Assembly: GCF_000195315.1 (NCBI RefSeq)
Contig: NC_015389.1
Location: 248,001-312,000 of the forward strand
Direction of reading: 5' to 3'
Length of the DNA stretch: 64,000 nt
Source: Coriobacterium glomerans PW2
GTDB lineage: Bacteria; Actinomycetota; Coriobacteriia; Coriobacteriales; Coriobacteriaceae
Each line of letters starts with the position of its first letter. Position 1 is the first letter of the stretch. The notes under the pieces were generated by a model. It was not told the DNA's origin, searched no databases, and was given only the letters and a program-made list of their open reading frames with translations. Shown piece by piece: positions 42,038 to 50,118 of this stretch. Both the position numbers and the translations under genes were made by a program.

Positions 42038-43057
42038 ATGAGATATACGAAGCTTGGCGATACCGGCATCAGCATCTCCCGCATTTGCCTGGGGTGCATG
42101 GGATTTGGCGATGCGCGCGCCGGACAGCACAGCTGGACACTTGACTACGATGCATCGCGGCGCGTCATCGACCGTGCGCTCGATTTCGGGGTCACGTTCT
42201 TCGATACGGCGATGAGCTACCAGAACGGGACAAGCGAGTCGTATCTGGGACGAGCGCTCGCTGCGAGCGCTCGTCGCGAGGAGGTGGTCGTCGCGACGAA
42301 GTTCGTGCTCGCAGATCCCAGCGATTCCGCGGATGCCGCCAGACGCCCATCAGGCGACACGGTCGATGATCGCATCGGTCGCTTGCTCGATTCAAGCCTC
42401 TCACGTCTCGGCTTGGATTATCTGGATCTCTATATCTACCATATGTGGGATTGGAGCACGCCTGTAGAGGAGTTGCTGGCGGCCTTGGATCGACAGGTCC
42501 GAGCTGGCAAGGTTCGCGCGCTGGGCATTTCCAACTGCTACGCCTGGCAGCTCGCTGAGGCAAATGCGATCGCGCGAGCGAACGGTTGGAGTCGGTTCGT
42601 CTCCTATCAGGGGCACATGAATGCGATCGCTCGGGAGGACGAGCGCGAGATGGTGCCGTTGGCGCGGCTGCGAGACATCTCGCTGACGCCGTATTCGGCG
42701 CTCGCGGGAGGCAGACTCGCACGGCACCCGGGAACGACGAGCCGACGGCTTATCGAGGACGGCTATGCTCGCGGCAAGTATGAGCTCACCGAGGATATCG
42801 ACGCCCCCATCATCGCCGCCGTGGAGAGGATCGCCGCGGCGCGCGGTACCACGATGACCGCGATCGCTCTCGCGTGGTTGCTCTCGAAGGTGACCGCTCC
42901 CGTCGTTGGGGCGACAAGGGCCGATCAAATCGATGGGGCAGCGGAGGCGACGGAGATCGAGCTCACCGCAGAGGAGATCGCCGAGATAGAGAAGCCATAC
43001 GTTCCGCATCCGATCGTCGGCGTCATGGCGCAGAATCGACCGCCCCAGGCAGCGTGA
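42038..43057 (+). CDS. Aldo/keto reductase
   Basis: This 339-aa NADPH-dependent AKR barrel is of the YghZ/YajO-like group. It has MRYTKLGDTGISISRICLGCMGFG, the catalytic Asp-Tyr region FFDTAMSYQNGTSESYLGRAL, VVVATKFVL (catalytic Lys), and LDYLDLYIYHMWD with the His of the tetrad. RVRALGISN is replaced by KVRALGISNCYAWQL. PVVGATRADQIDGA is the cofactor-binding end. ATG 42038 is preceded by GAAGGGGTTGCT. The physiological substrate is unknown. Confidence 0.93.
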   Translation: MRYTKLGDTGISISRICLGCMGFGDARAGQHSWTLDYDASRRVIDRALDFGVTFFDTAMSYQNGTSESYLGRALAASARREEVVVATKFVLADPSDSADAARRPSGDTVDDRIGRLLDSSLSRLGLDYLDLYIYHMWDWSTPVEELLAALDRQVRAGKVRALGISNCYAWQLAEANAIARANGWSRFVSYQGHMNAIAREDEREMVPLARLRDISLTPYSALAGGRLARHPGTTSRRLIEDGYARGKYELTEDIDAPIIAAVERIAAARGTTMTAIALAWLLSKVTAPVVGATRADQIDGAAEATEIELTAEEIAEIEKPYVPHPIVGVMAQNRPPQAA

Positions 43058-43097
43058 ACGAAGATCGTCCTCACGGACGCTCCCATTCGTCGAATGG

Positions 43098-44876
43098 TCA
43101 CAAGGACCCTGACTCGTCCTTTGAGACCGCGCGGATCATGTCAAGCACGTTCGATACCATGTCCGGAGCGTTCATTCCGCACCGCTTCAGCAACTCGCCG
43201 GGATCGAATCGATCGAAGAACCGTTTCGGTATACCGTAGCAGCGCACACGAGCGGGGCTGGGTCCGAGATAGCGCGCGACCTTCTCGCCCCACCCCCCGT
43301 CGAGGACGCCATCTTCGATGGTGATCACCACTGCATGGTCGCGTCCGATCGCCTCAAGGCACCCCTCGTCCAGCTCGCTTCCGAAACGCGGGTTCACCAG
43401 TGTCGCACGAATGCCGTGATCCTCTGCGAGCATGTCGGCTACGCGTTCGCCTAGCGTGAAGAGGGACCCGAGCGCCAGAATCGCCACGTCTCCTCCGGTT
43501 CGCGCGACCTGATAGCTGGGAGCTGAAAACGACGGGCTGGATCCCTCCGGCGCGAGATCGGACCGCGAGATGACACCGGTCTCGGGTATGCGGATCGCAA
43601 CGGGCCCCTCGCGCTGGTCGAGCGACCATCTGAGCATCGCCTCATACTCCTCGCGGCACACCGGTGCGAGCACGCGCATGGCGGGAAGGCTGCCCAGCAT
43701 CGCCAAGTCGAAGAATCCCAGATGCGTCTCGGCGGAGCTGCCGAAGACCGATGCTCCGAAGACGAGAATCGTGGCGGGTGCCGCGTTCAGGCACATATCG
43801 TGCCACAGCTCATCATACGCACGTTGCAGAAACGTCGCGTATACTCCGAAGACCGGTTTGGCACCCGCCTGCGCCAGCGCGGTCGCATAGGTCACGGCGT
43901 GCTCCTCGCAGATGCCGACATCGACGTAGCCGGCACCGGCTGCAGCGCGACGAGCCGGTGTGAAGCCCATGATGTAGGGGGTCGCTGCAGAGATGGCCAC
44001 GACGGCGGGATCGTTTTTTATCCGCTCGGAGAGCAAGCCGCCGGTGATGTCGGCGTAGCAGACCGACCCTTCGGCGAACGGATGCGGATCGGGTATCGTC
44101 GCGCCATCGGCGAGGGTGAACGGGGCGGCATGATGCCAACTCTCCGGATCCCTCACGGCCGCAGGGAAGCCCGCACCCTTCAGCGTGTGGACGTGCAGCA
44201 CGACTGGATGATCGATGCCGCGCAGGCTTTCGAGAGCAGATGCGAGAGCGTGGACGTCGTTGCCCTCCTCCACATAGCGGTAGTCGAGTCCCAGGGCACG
44301 GAAGAAGTTGTGCTGCGCCTTGCCGTGCGTGCGTCGCAGCTCAGCGAGATTGCGGTAGATGCCGCCGTGGTTCTCAGCGATGGATCGGTTGTTGTCGTTG
44401 ACGATGATGATGAGACCGCACCCCAGGTCGGCTGCGTTGTCGAGCCCCTCGAAGGCGAGGCCGCCCGACAGCGCCCCATCGCCGATGACCGCGATGACGT
44501 CGTATGTCTCTCCCTCGATCTCGCGAGCCTTGACGAGACCGCAGCCCAGCCCGATCGAGGTCGAGGTGTGGCCCATGGCGAACAGGTCGAAGGGGGACTC
44601 ATCGGGGTTCGAGAAGCCCGACACCTCTTGGTAGCGCGTGGGATCGAGAAACGCCGCCGCGCGACCGGTCAGAGCCTTGTGCGCATAGGTCTGATGCGAG
44701 ACATCGAAGATGAGTCGGTCGCGAGGCGTGTCGAATACGCGGTGGAGCGCGACGGTGAGCTCGACGACACCCAGATTGGGTCCGACGTGGCCTCCGACGA
44801 CGGCGGAGCTCTCAAGGATCGCGCGACGCAGCTCACCGCACAGCGCGTCCAGCTCGCTGGACGGCAGCGCGCGCAC
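43098..44876 (-). CDS. dxs: 1-deoxy-D-xylulose-5-phosphate synthase
   Basis: DXS condenses pyruvate and glyceraldehyde-3-phosphate with thiamine diphosphate, the first step of the MEP isoprenoid pathway. Motifs include VGGHVGPNLGVVELTVALHRVF, FDVSHQTYAHK, the TPP/Mg motif GDGALSGGLAFEGLDNA...VNDNN, and VGICEEHAVTYATALA. The first standard start is GTG 44876 (592 aa), but it lacks a ribosome site. Thirteen codons upstream, in the same frame, encode a DXS-like N-terminus (GLLEHITSPKDV) that begins at ATA 44915, three codons after which no ATG occurs. A TGA closes the frame two codons before the ATA. The true start is therefore unclear. Confidence 0.95.
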   Translation of the reverse strand: MRALPSSELDALCGELRRAILESSAVVGGHVGPNLGVVELTVALHRVFDTPRDRLIFDVSHQTYAHKALTGRAAAFLDPTRYQEVSGFSNPDESPFDLFAMGHTSTSIGLGCGLVKAREIEGETYDVIAVIGDGALSGGLAFEGLDNAADLGCGLIIIVNDNNRSIAENHGGIYRNLAELRRTHGKAQHNFFRALGLDYRYVEEGNDVHALASALESLRGIDHPVVLHVHTLKGAGFPAAVRDPESWHHAAPFTLADGATIPDPHPFAEGSVCYADITGGLLSERIKNDPAVVAISAATPYIMGFTPARRAAAGAGYVDVGICEEHAVTYATALAQAGAKPVFGVYATFLQRAYDELWHDMCLNAAPATILVFGASVFGSSAETHLGFFDLAMLGSLPAMRVLAPVCREEYEAMLRWSLDQREGPVAIRIPETGVISRSDLAPEGSSPSFSAPSYQVARTGGDVAILALGSLFTLGERVADMLAEDHGIRATLVNPRFGSELDEGCLEAIGRDHAVVITIEDGVLDGGWGEKVARYLGPSPARVRCYGIPKRFFDRFDPGELLKRCGMNAPDMVSNVLDMIRAVSKDESGSL

Positions 44877-45180
44877 GTCTTTCGGCGATGTGATATGTTC
44901 GAGTAGACCCTCTATGTTTCACCCCGTGATCATAGACGAGCAGCATTCTATCGTTTGCCTGCTGCTTGCAGGAAGCCAGTTTCTCACAACGCGTCGCTGG
45001 ATATGTGAGCGATCTGCGTTGCTTCCCCCAGCGGTATCGTTTTCTTTCCCGCTTTCTCCTCGACAGGGAGGCGACGCCCGCCATATGCAGATTCTGCTGG
45101 ATTTGGTTCCAATGACGTTTTGAGAGATAATCCTGTTCAAGCGGAGAGCTGCATATAGTCGAGGAACAAGAGGAATCGCG

Positions 45181-45708
45181 GTGCGCAACAGCTCAGGTGT
45201 AGCGAGGGAAGCCTCGGATACGATCGAAGAGGTACGTGTTCATGCTCGCGCTCTCGAGGATGAGGGTCGCTTGGGGCTCACCCGATCTTTCATCCAGCAT
45301 GGCAGCGAGAGCGTCTATGCGCATGTGCTGTCGGTCGCACTTCTGAGCGCTTCCATCGCGGACCGCTGTCGGCGCATCGGGATTCGCATCGACCGCTCCT
45401 CGCTCATCCGCGGGGCGCTTCTGCACGACTACTTCCTCTATGACTGGCACGATCCCGATCCAGACCATCGACTTCACGGTTTCCGACACCCCTACATCGC
45501 GCTTGAGCGCGCCACGGAGGATTTCGACCTCACTGACTGCGAGCGCGACATCATCGTCCATCACATGTTTCCGCTCGTGCCCCTTCCGCCGACCTGTCGC
45601 GAGGCTTGGATCGTCTGCATTGCGGACAAGTGCTGTGCGATTCGCGAGACGGTCGCCGGCCGCCTGTCCTCACGGGTGAGCGGTGTCATACGCGGCAGAC
45701 GCACATGA
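45181..45708 (+). CDS. HD-domain phosphohydrolase
   Basis: This 175-aa HD protein is a metal-dependent phosphohydrolase. Metal ligands are visible as H in VYAHVLSVALL, HD in RGALLHDYFLYDWHD, HPYIALERA, HH in DIIVHHMFPLVP, and D in VCIADKCCAI. The substrate is unknown. The start is GTG 45181 with GAGGAATCGCG. Its stop overlaps the start of the CmpB-like gene (ATGA), and this pairing of HD protein with CmpB-like membrane protein suggests coordinated expression. Confidence 0.87.
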   Translation: MRNSSGVAREASDTIEEVRVHARALEDEGRLGLTRSFIQHGSESVYAHVLSVALLSASIADRCRRIGIRIDRSSLIRGALLHDYFLYDWHDPDPDHRLHGFRHPYIALERATEDFDLTDCERDIIVHHMFPLVPLPPTCREAWIVCIADKCCAIRETVAGRLSSRVSGVIRGRRT

Positions 45709-46472
45709 GGGTTCCATTTGACGTTGCCAGCGCGGTCGCGGGACACGTGCGGCTCATCTCATCCGGTATGCTGGCGCTCGGCGGTGCGACACTGGCGGAC
45801 GCTCCCGCCTCGGCGCTGTTCCTCTCGTTCGCCTTCTACGGCTTCATCGGCTGGGCGTACGAGTCGACTCTGTGCGCCCTTCTGAACCACGGGTTCTTCT
45901 CGAACAGCGGCTTTCTTCTGGGTCCGTGCTGCCCCATCTACGGCGTCGGCGCGCTCGCGTGCTGGCTCGGATTGCGCGGCATCGAGAGCGTCCCGGCGCA
46001 GTTCGTCTCAGCCGCCCTCGTCTGCTGCGCTATCGAATACGTCGCGGGATGGTGGCTCGAGCGCACGACCCGCGCGCGCTTTTGGGATTACTCGGATTTC
46101 CCCTTGAACATCAAGGGACGGGTGTGCCTGTACGGGGTGCTCGTCTTCGGGACCGGCGCGGTGCTCGTCTGCCATGTCATCCAGCCGTCTGTGCTGCATG
46201 CGCTCTCGCTCGCACCGGGCTGGCTCGTGGTCGCCGCCGCCGTGCTCATCGGCCTCGTGATGGCGATCGACGCCGTCTTCGCGCTGGCGAGCTGGAAGCG
46301 CCTCTCCTCCCAGCTCGAGACCGTTCGCAGCGAGCTGGCCGATCGCATCAACGAGTCGCTCAAGGAGACCTCGGACTCCATGGCTCGCCTCGCTCGGTGG
46401 GCGTCTGATGCGAAACGACGACACGGACTTCAAATGGAATCTGAACATCTCACCGGAAGGGAACACGCATGA
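45705..46472 (+). CDS. CmpB-like membrane protein, C-terminally altered by inversion
   Basis: The protein belongs to the 'putative ABC transporter type IV/CmpB' family (PF06541-like), with five helices starting FAFYGFIGWAYESTLCALLNHGF and the GPCCPIYGVGAL motif. Residues 34-226 are encoded by the 579-bp repeat and match the protein at 50119-51054. After the repeat the frame continues for about 29 unrelated residues (ARLARWASDAK...) to a stop that overlaps the next ATG. The copy on the right carries the long helical C-terminus expected for the family. This gene therefore looks like the true 5' half joined to foreign sequence. Confidence 0.8.
   Translation: MRVPFDVASAVAGHVRLISSGMLALGGATLADAPASALFLSFAFYGFIGWAYESTLCALLNHGFFSNSGFLLGPCCPIYGVGALACWLGLRGIESVPAQFVSAALVCCAIEYVAGWWLERTTRARFWDYSDFPLNIKGRVCLYGVLVFGTGAVLVCHVIQPSVLHALSLAPGWLVVAAAVLIGLVMAIDAVFALASWKRLSSQLETVRSELADRINESLKETSDSMARLARWASDAKRRHGLQMESEHLTGREHA
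45804..46382 (+). repeat. 579-bp inverted repeat, left copy
   Basis: The sequence from 45804 to 46382 reads the same as the reverse complement of 50473-51051. I found no mismatch when aligning by eye. Identity starts at CCCGCCTCGG and stops after ACTCCATG. The two copies border a 4.09-kb segment. No transposase, integrase or terminal short repeats accompany them. Confidence 0.93.
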
Positions 46473-46612
46473 AAGAGCTTCTCAAGGCGGATCTGTATCG
46501 CATGACACGCATGACCAAGCTGCATGGCTACCTGTGGAGAGCGCTGATCATCGACGGTATCGTGATCGCCGGGTTCGTCTTTCTGCTCATATCAAAGGGA
46601 GATGGCAGGTAA
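46469..46612 (+). pseudogene. Truncated ABC permease N-terminus
   Basis: A 47-codon ORF encodes MKELLKADLYRMTRMTKLHG, YLWRALIIDGIVIAGFVFLL and ISKGDGR. The first 25 residues are the conserved start of the neighbouring permeases, but only the first membrane helix remains. GGAAGGGAACACGC gives it a good ribosome site, and the next permease starts six bases after its stop. It is either a decayed permease gene or, less likely, a functional micro-protein. Confidence 0.65.
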
Positions 46613-46617
46613 TCACT

Positions 46618-47523
46618 ATGTTTGATCTTCTGAAAGCGGATCTGTATCGGATGTCGCGGCCGACCCGGCTCCACGGCTACCTGTGGAAGATGCTGGCAAT
46701 ATCAGTTGTGCTGACAGCGCTGTCAGCGGGCATTCTGCTCATGATGCCTTCGCTCATGCAGAGTGCGCACAGCGCGGCGGGAGATGCCTCCAGAGTCAGT
46801 TTGGAGCTGAAGGCGTATGAGCAGATGGCCGGCGCACCCTCTACAATGATTGGATCGGCCCTCATGTCCGGGTCGAACAACGTCGGGATGCTTCCTCTGA
46901 TCGCCTGCTTCGGCATGATCATCCCGTGTCTGTCTGATTTCAACCGCGGCTTCGCAGCTTCGGTCACGACCTCGAGACGCGGCCGTCTCGGTTACTTGGC
47001 AGAGAAGACCGTGCTGGCTGGGATCTGGAGCGCGATCGTGTTCGTATTTATGGCGGCGCTCGTCGTCTGCATGGTCTACGTTCTCGGCAAGCCGTTCAGA
47101 ACAGCAGAGCCCATCGGGGAGCTCGCAGCATGGGCTGGCTGCTGCTGGTTGTGCTTGTGGGCACTGACGGCCATCTCGCTCGCACTGGCGTTCATCACGC
47201 GCAACGCCCCGGTGACCTATCTCGGAGCGATCCTGATCATGATGGGCGTCGTTCCGAATCTGGTCGAGCTGGGAGCGCAGTTCATAGGAGCTGCGGGCGC
47301 GCTGGCACCGGTGGCTGACGGCCTGCACGAGATGATGAACTGGTTTCCTTCGCACTGCGCTGCCATACTGCGCGGCGGCGTATCCGCCCTCTCGCGGCCC
47401 GCGGCCGGAACGATGGCCTCGTTTCCCGGTGGCTTCGCCGGACAGGCCGCTATCGCAGGGATCACATGGGTTGCACTCGCCGGCGGGTGCACCCTCGCCT
47501 GGGCTCGGCGCCAAAGGATCTGA
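46618..47523 (+). CDS. ABC-2-type permease of bacteriocin-immunity/bacitracin-export kind, paralog A
   Basis: This 301-aa permease has six helices. It starts MFDLLKADLYRMSRPTRLHGYLWKM, followed by TM1 and a large external loop, then LIACFGMIIPCLSDFNRGF and the cytoplasmic KxVT-type SVTTSRRGRLGYLAEKTVL segment. The external FPSHCAAILRGG precedes the last helix. It is similar to the products at 47572 and 51058, and the ATPase at 52030 is the natural partner. Such LanE/LanG-like or BcrB-like subunits export or expel peptides from the membrane. It now reads opposite to the ATPase gene. Confidence 0.85.
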   Translation: MFDLLKADLYRMSRPTRLHGYLWKMLAISVVLTALSAGILLMMPSLMQSAHSAAGDASRVSLELKAYEQMAGAPSTMIGSALMSGSNNVGMLPLIACFGMIIPCLSDFNRGFAASVTTSRRGRLGYLAEKTVLAGIWSAIVFVFMAALVVCMVYVLGKPFRTAEPIGELAAWAGCCWLCLWALTAISLALAFITRNAPVTYLGAILIMMGVVPNLVELGAQFIGAAGALAPVADGLHEMMNWFPSHCAAILRGGVSALSRPAAGTMASFPGGFAGQAAIAGITWVALAGGCTLAWARRQRI

Positions 47524-47571
47524 TCGATAGGCACCGATTGCGGCATGCGGGCCCGAACGGAAGGGACGATC

Positions 47572-48483
47572 ATGGTAAACCTGCTCAAAGCCGATCTGTT
47601 TCGCATGAGCCGAGTTGCGCGCATGCACGGCTACCTCTGGAGATGGATGATCGGTCTTTTCATCGTGATGATCATGATGAATGGGATATTCTCCATCGGG
47701 GCACAGGTCATGTGCGATCAGGCGATCGCTGGAAACATCAGCGATCAGCAGCTCCGCTCAGCCCAAACCTCTCTTCAGATATATGAAATGACACCATCTG
47801 CATTCTTCGCCGTCTTTCTCACCTCACCCCATCGGGGCTCTGGCCTGCTCGTGCTGCTCGGATGCATAAGCGCCACGGTCATGTATATCACCGATACGGG
47901 GTGTGGCTACGCGAGCGCGGTCAGCACCTCGACGCGGGGCCGCCTCGCCTTCGCCGCCGAGCGGATCGTCCTCGCCGGTGTCTGGACGGCAGCGCTGCTG
48001 ATCATCATGATGTCTCTCAGCGTGCTCACCATGGTGCCGTTCGGTCACATGCTGCACACCGGCGAGCCCATCGGCAGGTTTCTGCTGTGGGCCCTCGATG
48101 CATGGCTCAGCTGCTGGGCTCTGAGCGTCGTCTCGCTTGCCATCGCCTGTCTCACGCGCAGCACGGTCGTCTCCCTGGGGGCCAGCGTCCTCATCGGCGC
48201 GGGTGTCGTCGCGCGTCTGGTATCCGGCGCCGCGGCGCTGCTCGCCATGCTCGTTCCCGAGCAGCCCGTCTGGTCGTCAATTCTGGGGGATATCGCAGCG
48301 CTGTTCCCCTCGACCTGCCTTGATCTGCTGCATGCGGGAGGAGCGTCGTTGTCACAAGCCGCGACCGGAGCGCTGGCGTGGCTTCCCGGCGGAGTCGCCG
48401 CCCAGGCGCTGCTCGTCGGTGGCGGCTGGACCATCTTGGCAGCAGCGGTGATCCTAGCGGTCTCGCGCCGCGCGCCCGTCTGA
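47572..48483 (+). CDS. ABC-2-type permease, paralog B
   Basis: This 303-aa, six-helix protein has the same design as the preceding gene: MVNLLKADLFRMSRVARMHGYLWRW at the N-terminus, AVSTSTRGRLAFAAERIVLAGVWTA in the cytoplasmic loop, and FPSTCLDLLHAGGASLSQAATGALAWLPGG near the C-terminus (segments quoted in part). GGAAGGGACGATC precedes ATG 47572. The start lies 48 bases after paralog A, so the two are co-transcribed. Confidence 0.85.
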   Translation: MVNLLKADLFRMSRVARMHGYLWRWMIGLFIVMIMMNGIFSIGAQVMCDQAIAGNISDQQLRSAQTSLQIYEMTPSAFFAVFLTSPHRGSGLLVLLGCISATVMYITDTGCGYASAVSTSTRGRLAFAAERIVLAGVWTAALLIIMMSLSVLTMVPFGHMLHTGEPIGRFLLWALDAWLSCWALSVVSLAIACLTRSTVVSLGASVLIGAGVVARLVSGAAALLAMLVPEQPVWSSILGDIAALFPSTCLDLLHAGGASLSQAATGALAWLPGGVAAQALLVGGGWTILAAAVILAVSRRAPV

Positions 48484-48517
48484 TCTGCTCTATCCGAAGG
48501 GGCGGTGCGAGCATCTT

Positions 48518-49000
48518 ATGTTGAATCTGCTGAGAGCCGATCTCTTTCGCCGGCGCATGGTACGCCTACATCTTGTCTGCGGTGACAGCGGTCGCATTGC
48601 TGCTGCTCGGATTTTCGGCATCTCCGCTCTGGCTGTAGAGCCGCTCGGAGCCCTGTTGCTCTGAGCGCTCGAGACATGGCCGTATCTGGGGGTTGCTTCG
48701 GCGATCGGGACCGCGGCGATCTATCTCTCGCGCAGCATCGTCGCAGATCTGCTCGGCGCATTCGTCTTCGCCTCGGGGATGATCCCCTATATGATGAGAG
48801 GGATTGCGAAGTGGATCTTCGAGGCCGGTATCGGCTGCCTTCTCACTGACATGCGCGTTCCATGAGGCCGCGAACCGGTTTCCCAGCCAGTGTCTCATCG
48901 GGCTCAGAGCAGGCAGCGGCGCGCTTCTAGGTTCTGATTTGTGCGCGGCTGGAGGCGCAGGCGTCTCGACATGGATCCAGACCGTTCTTGTCTGCATGGG
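48518..49000 (+). pseudogene. Decayed third permease paralog
   Basis: MLNLLRADLFRRRMVRLH begins a permease-like frame that stops at 48664. Other frames continue the homology: WYAYILSAVTAVALLLLG (about 48558-48640), then WPYLGVASAIGTAAIYLSR and GAFVFASGMIPYMMRGI (about 48675-48866), then FHEAANRFPSQCLIGLRAG and VSTWIQTVLVC in yet another frame up to about 48997. Several frameshifts and a deletion of the middle region are needed to explain this. The C-terminal FPS.C motif is shared with paralogs A and B. Confidence 0.8.
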
Positions 49001-49042
49001 TCGGCGCGGTCGACCCGCCAGACGCGAAAGGAGGCTCGCCAT

Positions 49043-49957
49043 ATGGACAGCGCGACTCTGATTGCGCTTTCGCTCATCATCGGGCTGGGTTTGGGCATGG
49101 TGCTCGGCACGTCGGTCTACGCGGTGGAGCTGCGTCGGATGGCGCGCTTTCTGCGCGATCGCGAGCGACGCAGCGGAGCCCGTCTCACCCTGAAGACGTT
49201 CGGACCCGGATTGCGCGAGCTTGCCGTCGCGGTGAACACCGAGCTCGATCAAGGGCTGGAGGAACGCGTTCTCGCCCTTCGCAGACGGCAGGAGTTCCAG
49301 CGCGACCTCTCGGCGCTCTCGCATGATATCCGAACCCCGCTCACCGGGGCGAAAGGCTACCTTCAGCTTGCAACCGGCGAGCGGCAGGAGCGGATGCGGA
49401 CACGCTATCTCGAAGCCGCGAACGCGCGCATCGACTCGACGATCCGCCTGCTCGATCAGCTGTTCGCCTACACGAGGGCAAGCGATCCCGATCTGGTTCT
49501 CAGCCGAGAGACCGTCGACGTCGCTCCGATCATCGAGGCGGTTCTGTTGGCCCACTTTCCCGAGTTCGAAGAGCGTAAATGGGAGCCGACAGTTCACATG
49601 GAGGCCCGTGGGGTCACGGTCGTCGGGGACCGCGACGCTCTGTGTCGCATCGCGGAGAACCTTGTGACCAACGCCATCCGCTACGGCGTGAGCGCCCCTC
49701 TCATCGAAGCGCGCGACGGACGCCTAGTCTTCTCGAACCGCATCGCGGATCCCTCGGCGCTCGATGTCGAGCGCCTCTTTGACCGGTTCTATCAAGCTGA
49801 TTCCTCACGCGGCGCGGCCGGTGCCGGGCTCGGTCTGTCGACCGCTCACAAGCTGGCGCAGGCGATGGAAATGGACCTCACAGCATCAGTCGAAGACGAC
49901 ATGTTGATGATCGAGCTGGTGTTCGATTCCCCGAGATCGCCGGATGCTGTTGGGTGA
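49043..49957 (+). CDS. Sensor histidine kinase
   Basis: This 304-aa membrane kinase has a single N-terminal helix (ATLIALSLIIGLGLGMVLGT) and almost no external domain, as in the intramembrane-sensing kinases linked to peptide-detoxifying ABC transporters. The H-box is ALSHDIRTPLTGAKGYL (His94). N-box RIAENLVTNAIRYG and G-box GAGLGLSTAHKLAQAM follow. AAAGGAGGCTCGCCAT precedes ATG 49043. The likely partner regulator is at 53341-54084 on the other strand. The separation is explained by the inversion. Confidence 0.92.
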   Translation: MDSATLIALSLIIGLGLGMVLGTSVYAVELRRMARFLRDRERRSGARLTLKTFGPGLRELAVAVNTELDQGLEERVLALRRRQEFQRDLSALSHDIRTPLTGAKGYLQLATGERQERMRTRYLEAANARIDSTIRLLDQLFAYTRASDPDLVLSRETVDVAPIIEAVLLAHFPEFEERKWEPTVHMEARGVTVVGDRDALCRIAENLVTNAIRYGVSAPLIEARDGRLVFSNRIADPSALDVERLFDRFYQADSSRGAAGAGLGLSTAHKLAQAMEMDLTASVEDDMLMIELVFDSPRSPDAVG

Positions 49958-50118
49958 GCGGCAGAACGCTCCGAACGGAGCGACCGCGAGGAGCGATTGA
50001 CTGTCGGGTGAACGCATCCGAGGCGAGAGAACGCATGCCGCCGAGCCATCGGGCCACGCCTGCCGCATCGTGCTGAGAATCTGTCTTGCTCCCGAATCCG
50101 ACTCTCGCAGCCGATGAC

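Noticed and set aside
43722-44906. 394-codon plus-strand frame opposite dxs
   Set aside because: dxs is unambiguous by motif content and this frame has no recognisable sequence.
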